This document shows positions 8,965 through 17,363 of a stretch of 64,000 bases of DNA, piece after piece (within the stretch, counting starts at the first letter, position 1; each line of letters opens with the position of its first letter). A model generated the notes under the pieces. It ran no database searches and was not told the origin of the DNA. It saw nothing but the letters and a program-made list of their open reading frames with translations. This DNA is from Erythrobacteraceae bacterium WH01K. Lineage in GTDB: Bacteria > Pseudomonadota > Alphaproteobacteria > Sphingomonadales > Sphingomonadaceae. The position numbers and the translations under genes were made by a program. The stretch is taken from NCBI GenBank assembly GCA_027941995.1, contig CP115966.1, positions 1 to 64,000 of the forward strand, read 5' to 3'.

Positions 8965-9635
8965 TCCCCGCCCGCCGCGGTCCATTCCGATCTCTCGATG
9001 ACCCATTCCTCGTCCTCGGCTGCGGCGATCCAAGCCTGCAGCCATTCATGTTCCCACATCGCTTCCATGTAGCCTTGCGCGAAGCCGGGCAGCTTGAAGC
9101 CATAGGTCAGGAACCGGCTGACGACCGGCGCGAAATAGATGTCGGCAGCGCCGAACGTGCCGAAGAGATAGGGCCCGCCCTGCCCGAAACGCGCCCGCGC
9201 CTCTGCCCACAGGCCAAGGATGCGCACGACGTCCTGCCGCGTCTGCTCGGAAATCTGCACGCCTTCGAACCGCTTGCGGATATTCATCGGACATTCCGCC
9301 CTGAGCGAGGCATAGCCGGAATGCATTTCCGCGACCATGGCACGGGCCATGCCGCGCGCGGCGTCGTCCTTCGGCCAGAACCGGTCGCGCCCCACCTTGT
9401 CGGCGAGATATTCCAAAATGGCGAGACTGTCCCAGACAACCGCGTCATCGTCCCAGAGGATGGGCACCTTGCCATGGCTCGCGGCCAGCGCCTGGTCATC
9501 CGACTTTGCCTGTTCCCACTGCTCACCGAACATCGGGACCAGTATCTCTTCGAAGGAAAGGCCGGACTGCCTGGCGGCCAGCCAGGCCCGCAGGCTCCAG
9601 TTGGAATAATTCTTGTTGCCGATAATCAGCTTCAT
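8961..9635 (-). CDS. Glutathione S-transferase family protein
   Basis: 224 aa with an N-terminal thioredoxin-like domain (KLIIGNKNYSNWSLRAWLA, the likely catalytic Ser/Asn region; SHGKVPIL with cis-Pro; DSLAILEYLAD, the glutathione gamma-glutamyl site) and an all-helical C-terminal domain. The sequence style is that of GSTs related to maleylacetoacetate isomerase and YfcF. First gene of a run coupled to the nuclease and dapE genes. Substrate unknown. Confidence 0.88.
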   Translation of the reverse strand: MKLIIGNKNYSNWSLRAWLAARQSGLSFEEILVPMFGEQWEQAKSDDQALAASHGKVPILWDDDAVVWDSLAILEYLADKVGRDRFWPKDDAARGMARAMVAEMHSGYASLRAECPMNIRKRFEGVQISEQTRQDVVRILGLWAEARARFGQGGPYLFGTFGAADIYFAPVVSRFLTYGFKLPGFAQGYMEAMWEHEWLQAWIAAAEDEEWVIERSEWTAAGGE

Positions 9636-9708
9636 GTGCCGGTCCCACCAGATTGACGTGCAACAGGCGGGCTAGCTGTTCAGAATGCAAGTGTCGATAC
9701 TGAACGGA

Positions 9709-10575
9709 TCAAGGGCCGGCCGGGTCGACGAAGGCTGCGATATCCTCAAGCGCCGGAGAATTGCCGCGCAGCGGTTTTGCGATGGATGTGATAATGCCGA
9801 CATGGCCCACGTCCGGGTAGATTTTCACCTCTGCAGGGGTCCCGCCCGCGCGAAGTTTTTCGGCAAGCTGGCGGCTGTTGCGCGGCTCGACCGTGGTATC
9901 GTCTGCCCCTGTCAGCAGCAAGGTGCGCGGGTCGCCTGCGCCTGCCCAGGTGATGGGCTGTGTTTCCGCCGGTTCGGGCCAGTTGCCGAACGCAGCCTGC
10001 GTCACCTCGCCCTCGAAAGGCGCAAAGTCATAAGGTCCGGCAAGGCCCACCCAGCCATCGATAGCGGCGCGATCGGAGCCCAGCCACCGCTCGTCCAGCG
10101 CCAGCATCGCCGCGATATAGGCACCTGCGGAATGACCGATGAGAACGATCCGGTCGGGATCTCCGCCATATTGCGCGACATGCTCGCGCACCCACCGGAC
10201 AGAAGCGGCACCATCCTCCACGAATGCAGGATAGCGCACGTCGGGGACCAGCCGATAGTCGGGAACCAGCGTCACGAAACCGCGGGCGGCCAGGGCCCGG
10301 CCCAAGAAATCATAGCCGGTACGCGTCCCGCTGTTCCAGCTTCCGCCGTAGAAGAACACGACAACGGGGCGCGCTCCACCGGCTTCGGGCGCATCGGCAT
10401 CCGGCGTGAAGATATCGAGCTTCTGCCGTTCTTCGCTGCCATAGGATATGGCTTCGGCAACCTGCCGGGAAGCCCCGTCCTTCGGGATGACGGCATTGAA
10501 GGTCTTGAGCGGCGAACAAGCCGCCAGCGCGAGCATGCCCACCATCGCCAAAGCGGTCTGTCCTGCAATTTTCAT
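9709..10575 (-). CDS. Alpha/beta hydrolase lipoprotein (esterase-like)
   Basis: 288 aa from MKIAGQ at 10575. The N-terminus is a lipoprotein signal with lipobox LAAC. The rest has the alpha/beta-hydrolase layout: oxyanion-hole region VVFFYGGSW, nucleophile elbow GHSAGA with the catalytic Ser, Asp in LTGADDTTV and His in DVGHVG. Closest in style to the carboxylesterase/arylformamidase-like group. Predicted to be lipid-anchored in the envelope. Starts 10 bp after engB ends. Confidence 0.87.
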   Translation of the reverse strand: MKIAGQTALAMVGMLALAACSPLKTFNAVIPKDGASRQVAEAISYGSEERQKLDIFTPDADAPEAGGARPVVVFFYGGSWNSGTRTGYDFLGRALAARGFVTLVPDYRLVPDVRYPAFVEDGAASVRWVREHVAQYGGDPDRIVLIGHSAGAYIAAMLALDERWLGSDRAAIDGWVGLAGPYDFAPFEGEVTQAAFGNWPEPAETQPITWAGAGDPRTLLLTGADDTTVEPRNSRQLAEKLRAGGTPAEVKIYPDVGHVGIITSIAKPLRGNSPALEDIAAFVDPAGP

Positions 10576-10585
10576 TCGCGCCCGA

Positions 10586-11227
10586 TCACACCGCATCTGC
10601 CACCACGGCCGCTCTCAGGGCGGCGATCCCCATGCCTTTTTCGGCGCTGGTAATGTGCAGCTCGGGGAAGGCGGCGGGATGCTTCTTCGCTTCTTCGGCC
10701 ACCCTGGCCGCGGTTGCCTCCAGCGCGCTGGCCTTGATCTTGTCCGCCTTGGTCAGCACGACGCGGTAACCCACCGCCGCTTCGTCCAGCATCTTCATCA
10801 TGTCGCGGTCGACGTCTTTCAGCCCGTGGCGCGCATCGACCAGCACCAGCGTGCGCGCCAGCACGGCGCGGCCGCGAAGATAGGTGCGGACCAGCTTCTT
10901 CCACTTGTCGACCACCGCCACCGGCGCTTTTGCAAAACCGTATCCGGGCATGTCGACGAGGCGGAATTGCAGCGGCTCGCCGACTTCGAAGAAATTGAGT
11001 TCCTGCGTCCGGCCCGGCGTGACCGAGGCACGGGCAATCGCCTTGCGCCCGGTCAGCGCGTTCAGCAGCGACGATTTGCCGACATTGCTTCGTCCGCAAA
11101 ACGCGATTTCCGGCACGGTCGGATCGGGCAGGAATTTAAGCTGCGGGGCGGAAAGAAGGAAATCGACGCGCCCGGAAAACAGCCTCGCGGCGGCCTTTTC
11201 CTCCGGCGTTTCAGGGGAGCCGATCAC
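10586..11227 (-). CDS. engB: Ribosome biogenesis GTP-binding protein EngB (YihA/YsxC)
   Basis: GTPase needed for late 50S assembly. GTG 11227 overlaps the yidC stop as GTGA, with AGAAGG upstream. G motifs in order: GRSNVGKSSLLN (G1), TPGRTQELNFF (G2), DMPGYGFA (G3, unlike DxxG this is the EngB form), TKADKIK (G4), TSAEKGMG (G5). 213 aa is right for the family. It follows yidC, as in many alphaproteobacteria. Confidence 0.95.
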   Translation of the reverse strand: MIGSPETPEEKAAARLFSGRVDFLLSAPQLKFLPDPTVPEIAFCGRSNVGKSSLLNALTGRKAIARASVTPGRTQELNFFEVGEPLQFRLVDMPGYGFAKAPVAVVDKWKKLVRTYLRGRAVLARTLVLVDARHGLKDVDRDMMKMLDEAAVGYRVVLTKADKIKASALEATAARVAEEAKKHPAAFPELHITSAEKGMGIAALRAAVVADAV

Positions 11228-12972
11228 GCCTTCTCTTCTTTCGCCCTTGCCGCGTCGCGCTCTTTCTCGGCCCTCTCCTTTTCCACCGCGGCCCGCAGCT
11301 GCGGATGCTTGGAATAGAGATATTTCTGCTGCGCCAGCGTCAGGATGTTCGACGTGTTCCAGTACAGCAGCAGGCCGGCGGCGAACGGTGCCATCACGAA
11401 CATCAGCACCCACGGCATGATGTTGAAGATCTGGCGCTGAACGGGGTCGGTCACTGGGTTGAGCTGGAAGGTCAGCCACATGGTGAAGCCGAGCAGGACG
11501 GCCAGCACGCCGATGCCGAGGAAGCTGGGCGGCGTGAACGGCAGCAGGCCGAACAGGTTCAGGATCATCGCCGGGTCAGGCGCGGAAAGATCTTCGATCC
11601 ACAGGGCAAAGGGTTGATGTCGCATCTCGATCGCCAGGATCAGGACCTTGTAGAGCGCGAAGAAGACCGGGATCTGCAGCAGCATGGGCAGGCACCCGGC
11701 GAGCGGGTTGACGCCCTCGTCCTTGAACAGCTTGCTCATTTCCTGCTGCTGGCGCTGCTTGTCGTCCTTGTAGCGTTCCTGCAGCACCTTCATCTTCGGC
11801 TGGATGGCCTTCATCGCGGCCATGCTTGCAAAGCCCTTCTGCGCGATGGGGAACATCAGGCCGCGCACGATGACCGTCAGCAGGATGATCGCGACACCGA
11901 AATTGCCGACCGCCTCGAACAGGGTGCGCAGCAGCCATAGCAGCGGCTTCTCGAACCAGCGGAACCAGCCCCAGTCGATGGCAAGGCCGAACTTCTCGAT
12001 CCCGCCGTCTTCATAGGCGTCCAGGACCGCGCTTTCCTTTGCGCCTGCAAACAGCTGCGTGGTGCGGGTAACCTGGCGCCCTGCGCCGATCGTCGCGGGC
12101 TGGTAGATCACGTCTGCGCGGAAGGTCGTATCGTCCAGCGCACGGAAGGCGCCGTCGGGATTGGAGCCGCTTTGCGGGACGAGCGCGCTCAGCCAGTAGA
12201 TGTCGGAAAAGCCGATCCAGCGGGTCGTCCCGCCTTCCGGATTGACGACACCTTCTTCGGCCAGGTCTTCGTAGTCCGGGCCGTAATCGGCACTGTCGCC
12301 GAACACGCCCATCGGGCCCGAATGCGCCAGCCACGTATCGAGGCTGGCCAGGGCATCGGTCCGCGTGACGGTGGCGAAGGGACGGGCAACGATCGGCCCC
12401 GACCCCGTATTGGCAACCGTCTGCTGCGCCGTGATCATGTAGTTTTCGTCGATCGAGAGCGCGATGCGGAATTGCTGACCCTCGCCGTTGTCATAGGACA
12501 GGGTGACCGGGCTTCCGGCAGAAAGCGTGTCGCCGTCGGCCTGCCACACCGTATTCGCATCGGGCAGGCTGGCCCCTTCGCCGACCCAGCCGAACTGGGC
12601 AAAATGCTGGCCCGCCGTTCCCTGCGGCGCGAACAGCTGGACCGGGCCGCTGTCATCGTCGACGGTCGCGCGGTGATCCTTCAGCTCGATATCGTCGATG
12701 CGCGCGCCGACGAGATTGATCGATCCCTCGACGCGGGGCGCATCGATCCGGATGCGCTGGGGGCTGGCCAGCGCCTCTGCCAGGTCGACCGGCCCGGCCG
12801 GTGCGGCATTGCCGGTATCGATCGCCGCATTGCCGGCGGCCCGCTCTTTGTTCGCCACCGCTTCGACCGGGGTCTCGGGCTGCGGATAGAGGTAATTGAC
12901 CGCGGCATCCCAGCCGAAAAGGAGCAGGGCGCAGAGCAGAACGGCGAAGAACAGATTGCGATTATTGTCCAA
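11224..12972 (-). CDS. yidC: Membrane protein insertase YidC
   Basis: Inserts and folds inner-membrane proteins, alone or with Sec. I choose TTG 12972 because the product then begins (M)DNNRNLFFAVLL, the usual YidC N-terminus; an upstream TTG at 13002 would add ten residues. Layout: TM1, a large periplasmic beta domain (about residues 60-330), then the conserved C-terminal five-helix core beginning near FGVAIILLTVIVRGLMFPIAQK with the hydrophilic-groove Arg. The cytoplasmic tail is rich in Lys, Glu and Ala. 582 aa is typical for Gram-negatives. Confidence 0.95.
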   Translation of the reverse strand: MDNNRNLFFAVLLCALLLFGWDAAVNYLYPQPETPVEAVANKERAAGNAAIDTGNAAPAGPVDLAEALASPQRIRIDAPRVEGSINLVGARIDDIELKDHRATVDDDSGPVQLFAPQGTAGQHFAQFGWVGEGASLPDANTVWQADGDTLSAGSPVTLSYDNGEGQQFRIALSIDENYMITAQQTVANTGSGPIVARPFATVTRTDALASLDTWLAHSGPMGVFGDSADYGPDYEDLAEEGVVNPEGGTTRWIGFSDIYWLSALVPQSGSNPDGAFRALDDTTFRADVIYQPATIGAGRQVTRTTQLFAGAKESAVLDAYEDGGIEKFGLAIDWGWFRWFEKPLLWLLRTLFEAVGNFGVAIILLTVIVRGLMFPIAQKGFASMAAMKAIQPKMKVLQERYKDDKQRQQQEMSKLFKDEGVNPLAGCLPMLLQIPVFFALYKVLILAIEMRHQPFALWIEDLSAPDPAMILNLFGLLPFTPPSFLGIGVLAVLLGFTMWLTFQLNPVTDPVQRQIFNIMPWVLMFVMAPFAAGLLLYWNTSNILTLAQQKYLYSKHPQLRAAVEKERAEKERDAARAKEEKA

Positions 12973-13030
12973 GGGAACGATTATCCGTTGTGCTGGCCGC
13001 AATGGCGCGAAGTGTGATTGTCGGGAGCCG

Positions 13031-13240
13031 TCATGGCACGGGATCGTATCCGTGCCCGCCCCATGGGTGGCAGCGCATTATACGCTTGAAGGCCATCCAT
13101 CCACCCCTGATCGCCCCATGCTTTTCCAGCGCCTCTATGGCGTAGGCGGAACAGCTCGGCTGATACCGGCACGAAGGCGGCAGCACCCGGCTCGGGCCGA
13201 TCTGCCATGCGCGCGCTACAAGGATCAGAATGCGTTTCAT
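13031..13240 (-). CDS. yidD: Membrane protein insertion efficiency factor YidD
   Basis: 69 aa, the small partner always found between rnpA and yidC. Diagnostic core: [27 protein letters not shown], with the two conserved Cys, and [14 protein letters not shown] at the end. Its ATG overlaps the rnpA stop region (13237-13240). Thought to sit at the inner face of the membrane near the insertase. Confidence 0.95.
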   Translation of the reverse strand: MKRILILVARAWQIGPSRVLPPSCRYQPSCSAYAIEALEKHGAIRGGWMAFKRIMRCHPWGGHGYDPVP

Positions 13241-13680
13241 TTGCGGGACTTGCCTGCCTGCGACGGCTTGTCGCCGCGCGCGCCCCTTTTCGGGCGGCGG
13301 CCTCGGCGTGGGTCGGACTTGCCTTCGCGTGCCCTTTCGAGAGCGGCGGAAAGCTCTGCCCGCAAGGCCGCGAAATCCCTTTCGATACCGGCATCACGGC
13401 CGATCAGGACATGGTCGTGATCGGGCAGCCCCTCCTGCGGAAGCGCATCGCGCAGCAATTCGCGGAACCGCCGCTTCATCCGGTTGCGGATGACGGCGTT
13501 GCCGACCTTCTTCGTGACGGTGATGCCGAACCTCTTGCCCTTCCCCCCGGCCGGGCCGCCATTGGGGTTTGCCAGCAGCACGAAGCCGGGGCGCGCAACG
13601 CGCAGCCCGCGATTCGCCGCGAGGAAATCGGATCGCTTGCGCATCGGAGCGAGGGATTCGGAGGAACTGGGCTGCTCCAT
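13237..13680 (-). CDS. rnpA: Ribonuclease P protein component
   Basis: Protein subunit of RNase P, helping the catalytic RNA bind and cleave pre-tRNA 5' leaders. Seen: an aromatic-bearing N-terminal segment ([11 protein letters not shown]), the signature [13 protein letters not shown] that contacts RNA, and a long basic C-terminal tail. 147 aa is slightly long because of that tail. It overlaps yidD by 4 nt and follows rpmH on the same strand. Confidence 0.94.
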   Translation of the reverse strand: MEQPSSSESLAPMRKRSDFLAANRGLRVARPGFVLLANPNGGPAGGKGKRFGITVTKKVGNAVIRNRMKRRFRELLRDALPQEGLPDHDHVLIGRDAGIERDFAALRAELSAALERAREGKSDPRRGRRPKRGARGDKPSQAGKSRK

Positions 13681-13697
13681 GATGCTCCTATACGCGA

Positions 13698-13721
13698 ACG
13701 GGCCCCCGAAAGGGAGCCCGT
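13698..13721 (-). terminator. GC-rich hairpin between rpmH and rnpA
   Basis: Arms ACGGGC(CCC) and (GGG)A GCCCGT close on a GAAA tetraloop. No clear T-run follows on the minus strand, so it may be an attenuator or processing structure that sets the rpmH to rnpA ratio rather than a full terminator. Confidence 0.45.
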
Positions 13722-13780
13722 CACGACCTGCCGGTCAATCGCTGCGCAGGCCATCAGAGAGACCTGCACACGAGAATACC

Positions 13781-13799
13781 GCGCCCCTTCGCGGGGCGC
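13781..13799 (-). terminator. Strong short hairpin just after rpmH
   Basis: GCGCCCC and GGGGCGC pair perfectly around a five-base loop, starting ten bases after the rpmH stop on the minus strand. Only a weak T-run follows (GGTATTCTC). Likely a partial terminator or RNA-stabilising stem. Confidence 0.5.
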
Positions 13800-13808
13800 C
13801 GGCAAAGA

Positions 13809-13943
13809 TCAGGCGGTCAGCTTCTTGCGGCCGCGCTTGCGACGGGCGCGGAGGACCTTGCGGCCACCGACGGTCGCCTTGCGCGCGAAGAAGCCGTGGC
13901 GGCGGGCGCGAACGAGATTGCTGGGCTGGAAAGTCCGCTTCAT
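13809..13943 (-). CDS. rpmH: 50S ribosomal protein L34
   Basis: 44 aa, [18 protein letters not shown] at the start and a basic tail [11 protein letters not shown], the standard L34 sequence. GAGGA lies upstream of the ATG. First gene of the rpmH-rnpA-yidD-yidC-engB run; its upstream gap (13944-14042) should hold the promoter. Confidence 0.97.
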   Translation of the reverse strand: MKRTFQPSNLVRARRHGFFARKATVGGRKVLRARRKRGRKKLTA

Positions 13944-13994
13944 GGCGAAGTCCTCAAAATCAAGCTGTGATGATGCGCCGCAGATGCAGCGCGA

Positions 13995-14024
13995 ATAAAA
14001 AGGGCCGCCCGCAACCGGACGACC
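13995..14024 (-). terminator. Rho-independent terminator after the ClpP-like periplasmic gene
   Basis: On the minus strand, GGTCGTCC pairs with GGGCGGCC (two G-U pairs) around GGTTG, followed by CTTTTTATT. It lies 19 bp past the stop of the minus-strand gene at 14043 and before rpmH, so it separates the two units. Confidence 0.7.
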
Positions 14025-14042
14025 GCCGTATGGAGCGCGCGA

Positions 14043-14834
14043 TTAGAAGGTCGGCGCCCCCAAGTCAAGATAGGCAATCCGCGGAGCGGCAACATTCGGC
14101 ACCTGTACGGCGGCGTCCGCGCCGGCTGCTTCGTAGCCTTGACCGATCCAGCCGCGCATGTCCTGCGCCGTCAGCCAGCGGGCCGAATCGTGCGGGACGG
14201 AATTGGTCATGTCGTAAAAGGCGCGCGCATCCTCTGCCGAAAATCCCATTTCCTGGTAGAAGCCGACATATTCGGCATGGATCGGGGCATTGGCGGCATA
14301 GTCGTCTGCTTCCCGCCCCAGATCGTCCATCCAGCTGTGAACCGCAAATTCCGCACCGTCATCGATGCTGCGCGCAGCACCGGACAGGAACAGCTCGACC
14401 GCGCCCGAGCGCACCGAACCGCCGGCTGGAACGTGGGTCGCGATACCGGCACCGCGAATCATCCGGCCCAGTTCCAGGTTCGCGACGTCATCGTCCGTGC
14501 CCGGGCATTCCACGAGGCGCAGCGTTGAGAGGTGCGGATAATCTTCCAGCATGGCGGCGAAATTGGCCGGGCTGGCCGTGCCGGTCACACCCACCAGCGC
14601 AGCGGTCCGATCGTCCAGCACGCGGAACGCGCCATAGCTGGCGACCGCCTCCGGCATGGCAGGGGCCGCGTGGAAGGGGGTGGCGCGGCTGGCGCCGACT
14701 TCGACCCATTCCTCGACGACCCACTCCTCCACGATCGTCTCGATCACGACGTAGTTCTGCGCGGCCGCGGGCGCGGCGACGCACGCGAACATCGCGAGGA
14801 CGAGGGTCATGAGGGCAGACGAGAGGCGGGCCAT
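14043..14834 (-). CDS. Periplasmic ClpP/crotonase-fold-like protein, function unknown
   Basis: 263 aa with a signal peptide ending APAAAQ. The middle reads like the COG3904 group of exported proteins with a ClpP-like fold: LRLVECPGTDDDVANLELGRMIRG, then AGGSVRSGAVELFLSGAARS and AVHSW, where a serine after GGS/SGA would be the candidate nucleophile. The segment VIETIVEEWVVEEWVEVGA just after the signal is an odd repeated acidic-aromatic stretch. Enzymatic activity is uncertain. Its terminator is at 13995-14024. Confidence 0.68.
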   Translation of the reverse strand: MARLSSALMTLVLAMFACVAAPAAAQNYVVIETIVEEWVVEEWVEVGASRATPFHAAPAMPEAVASYGAFRVLDDRTAALVGVTGTASPANFAAMLEDYPHLSTLRLVECPGTDDDVANLELGRMIRGAGIATHVPAGGSVRSGAVELFLSGAARSIDDGAEFAVHSWMDDLGREADDYAANAPIHAEYVGFYQEMGFSAEDARAFYDMTNSVPHDSARWLTAQDMRGWIGQGYEAAGADAAVQVPNVAAPRIAYLDLGAPTF

Positions 14835-14929
14835 GCAAAGCGGGATGAAGGCCCCGTCTTGCGTAAAGGCGAACGATAATGGTTGCTTCGCGCGTAACCA
14901 TGCTGTTTCAAGGCGCTTCGATCGCCCAA

Positions 14930-14959
14930 CGGCCTGAAATCCGAGGGGGATTCAGGCCG
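14930..14959 (+). repeat. Inverted repeat upstream of comM
   Basis: CGGCCTGA and TCAGGCCG form a stem extended by ATCC/GGAT with one bulged A, loop GAGGG. It ends 10 bp before the chosen comM start. It could be an operator or a leader hairpin; no T-run follows, so it is not a terminator in the plus direction. Confidence 0.5.
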
Positions 14960-14968
14960 CCTATCTGT

Positions 14969-15655
14969 ATGGGGCAAGCAAACGTGGTCGCACTAGTAAG
15001 GACAGTCGCCTATCTCGGGCTGGAAGCGCGCGAGGTCGAGGTTCAGTGCCAGATCGCGTCCGGCCTCCCCCGCTTTTCCGTCGTCGGCCTACCGGACAAG
15101 GCCGTGGGCGAAAGCCGCGAACGGGTGCAGGCGGCGCTGGCGGCGATGGGCCTCGCCCTTCCGCCCAAGCGGATCACCATCAATCTCTCCCCAGCCGACC
15201 TGCCGAAGGAAGGCTCGCATTACGACCTCCCCATCGCGCTCGCCCTGCTATCGGCCATGGGCGTCACCGACAGGGAGCAGCTGGCCGATTTCGTCGTGGT
15301 CGGCGAACTGGCACTGGATGGCCGGGTGGTCGCCAGCCCCGGCGTGCTGCTGGCGGCGATCCACGCAAACCACGCGCAGCTCGGCCTCATCTGCCCTGCC
15401 GGACAGGGGACGGAAGCGCGCTGGGCCAGCGATGTTCCCGTTACGGCAGCCCCCGACCTGACCGCGCTGCTCAACCACCTGAAAGGCACGATGCAGCTGC
15501 CGGAGCCGGAGAAGGGCGTTGTGGCAGAGGCCGATCGCGGCCCGGACCTGAAGCGGGTGAAGGGGCAGGAAACGGCCAAGCGCGCGCTGGAGATTGCCGC
15601 AGCGGGCGGACACAACCTGCTGCATGTTGCACCTATTACAGAACACCCTGTATAG
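14969..15655 (+). pseudogene. comM: comM (yifB) 5' part, split by prophage
   Basis: ComM is an AAA+ branch-migration helicase used in natural transformation. This piece is the N-terminal domain: VVALVRTVAYLGLEAREVEVQ, then VVGLPDKAVGESRERVQ and NLSPADLPKEGSHYDLPIAL, up to AAGGHNLL. Bases 1-654 of the gene end at 15622. Ten phage-coded residues follow (HVAPITEHPV) and then TAG. The Walker A motif is on the other side of the prophage at 54854. Joining 14969-15622 to 54854-55723 restores an uninterrupted 507-residue ComM. ATG 14969 and GTG 14984 are both possible starts. The fragment cannot be a working helicase. Confidence 0.93.
15603..15645 (+). other. attL, left prophage junction in comM
   Basis: Host ...CACAACCT joins the four-base common core GCTG (15619-15622) and then the phage arm CATGTTGCACCTATTACAG. 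The core matches GCTG at 54850-54853. The phage arm here is the inverted repeat of the arm at attR, as expected for a serine-integrase attP cut at its centre. Confidence 0.88.
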
Positions 15656-15663
15656 GAGCACAT

Positions 15664-17334
15664 ATGTCCATACCGGCCACAATTTATTGCAGAATTTCAA
15701 CGCGAGAACAGACCAAAGGGTCAGGCATCCCGCGCCAACTTGAACTATGTCGCGCCATGTGCGCCAGACACGGCTGGGAACACTCACCGGACCGCGAAAT
15801 TCACGACGAGGGCAAGTCAGCATATCACGGCATGAACCGCGCCCAGGGCGGAATGCTTTGGCAGTTTGAGCAAGACGCGGAAGCTGGGCTGTATGACAAT
15901 GGCCATGTCCTCGTCGTTGAGCACTTGGACCGGATCAGCCGTGCGGGCTGGGACGAGGTTTATGACTTCCTCAAAACCATGACACAGCAAGGCGTGACGG
16001 TCGCTGTGGTCGATGGCGAGCGCACCTTTGCAGCGCATAAACGTGTCGAACTTTCTCAGGTCATGGAAGTCGTCATCAAGGGTGATGTCGCGCGCGAGGA
16101 AAGCGAGAAGAAAAGCGTCCGCATCGCGGAAGCTTGGCGCATCAAACGTGAAAAAGCCCAAGCGGGTGAACGGAAGGCGATGACTTCTAGGGTTCCAGCG
16201 TGGATTGACGTTGACCCGGAATCGAAGCTCATGTCCCTCAACCCATATCGCGCTTCCGTCCTCGAAGAGATGTTCCAGTGGTCGGCTGACGGACTCGGGG
16301 CAAATGCAACAGCGAAGCGGTTGAATGAACGAGACGAGGAATCTTGGAGCAGTGCAGGTAACGGATGGCAACCGAGCTACATCAAACGCCTCCTGCAAAA
16401 CCGCGCCGCGATAGGCGAGTATCAGCCGAAGAAACGCTCACGCGAGGATAGGGCTGGGAAGCCAGTGGGCGAAGCAATCCTAGACTATTACCCGCAAGCG
16501 ATCTCGGCTGACCTCTTCAATTCCGTCCAGAACGCTCGCAGCAAGCGAGTAAACGCAGGAGGCAGGCGAGGCCGAACGCAGGCGAACTTATTCAGCGGCA
16601 TCGCCAAATGCGCGCACTGCGGCAGCACCATGTCCTACATCATCAAAGCCAAGAAAGGCGCGTTGAAGAAAACGAATACGGGCAGCGGAAAACCAATGGA
16701 GTATCGGCTGCGCCAATCCGAAAGCTATCTCGTGTGCGACAACGCAAACCGTGGGCGGGGCTGCGAGAACAACACCAAGGTCCGATACGAATTCCTCGAA
16801 CCTCTCGTGCTAGACAACTTCCTCCACATGGCCACGCGCGGCAAATTGGATGACCGACAATCTGCCCTCGTCAAACTTCGGAAAGAAACCGCCGAAGCGC
16901 AGCGCGAATTCGACGACTATGATGCGCGCTTGACCAATCTCGTCGATAGCCTCAGCCGCACAGGGAGCGAAGCTGTCGAAGAGGCCATTTCGTCACTCGA
17001 AGTGAAAAGAAACAATTGCAAACAAAGGCTACAAGAGCTTACCGAACGACTAGCCCTTCAGTCCAGCGAGGCCACACCAAAAGAACACGCTCAGGCCGTA
17101 GCTGCGCTACGTTCCTCCATCGACGAATTTGAAACGCGGGTGAAGGTCAATTCAATCTTCCGCCAAACTATCACCTCGATGGCTTGCTTCGTAAATCGCG
17201 ATACTGCCATCCTTGGGTTCGGCGCGCTATTGACTATTCAGAGCGATGGCAGTGTCGGAGGCGAATATTTTGCCGAACTTGACGGCGGTGAGAACGCAAA
17301 GGATTGGGCAGCTCAGACATCCATCGACACGTAA
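15664..17334 (+). CDS. int: Large serine recombinase (phage integrase)
   Basis: 556 aa. ATG 15664 follows TAGGAGC. N-terminal resolvase domain with catalytic Ser12 in IYCRISTREQ and the helper motif EHLDRISRAGWDE; then the recombinase domain (LGANATAKRLNERDEESW ... PSYIKRLLQNRAAIGEYQP), a zinc ribbon (CAHCG ... CDNANRGRGC) and a long C-terminal coiled coil (KLRKETAEAQREFDDYDARL). This is the layout of phiC31/Bxb1-like integrases that recombine attP with attB directionally. It lies 41 bp from the attL core, the usual position. It has no TAARTA motif in front, unlike the lytic genes. Confidence 0.94.
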   Translation: MSIPATIYCRISTREQTKGSGIPRQLELCRAMCARHGWEHSPDREIHDEGKSAYHGMNRAQGGMLWQFEQDAEAGLYDNGHVLVVEHLDRISRAGWDEVYDFLKTMTQQGVTVAVVDGERTFAAHKRVELSQVMEVVIKGDVAREESEKKSVRIAEAWRIKREKAQAGERKAMTSRVPAWIDVDPESKLMSLNPYRASVLEEMFQWSADGLGANATAKRLNERDEESWSSAGNGWQPSYIKRLLQNRAAIGEYQPKKRSREDRAGKPVGEAILDYYPQAISADLFNSVQNARSKRVNAGGRRGRTQANLFSGIAKCAHCGSTMSYIIKAKKGALKKTNTGSGKPMEYRLRQSESYLVCDNANRGRGCENNTKVRYEFLEPLVLDNFLHMATRGKLDDRQSALVKLRKETAEAQREFDDYDARLTNLVDSLSRTGSEAVEEAISSLEVKRNNCKQRLQELTERLALQSSEATPKEHAQAVAALRSSIDEFETRVKVNSIFRQTITSMACFVNRDTAILGFGALLTIQSDGSVGGEYFAELDGGENAKDWAAQTSIDT

Positions 17335-17363
17335 CACTCCATTTCATGCAACAGGGACGAACC

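Noticed and set aside
15046-15663. Long N-terminal extension of the integrase
   Set aside because: It overlaps comM in another frame; the resolvase domain begins directly at ATG 15664 with an RBS.
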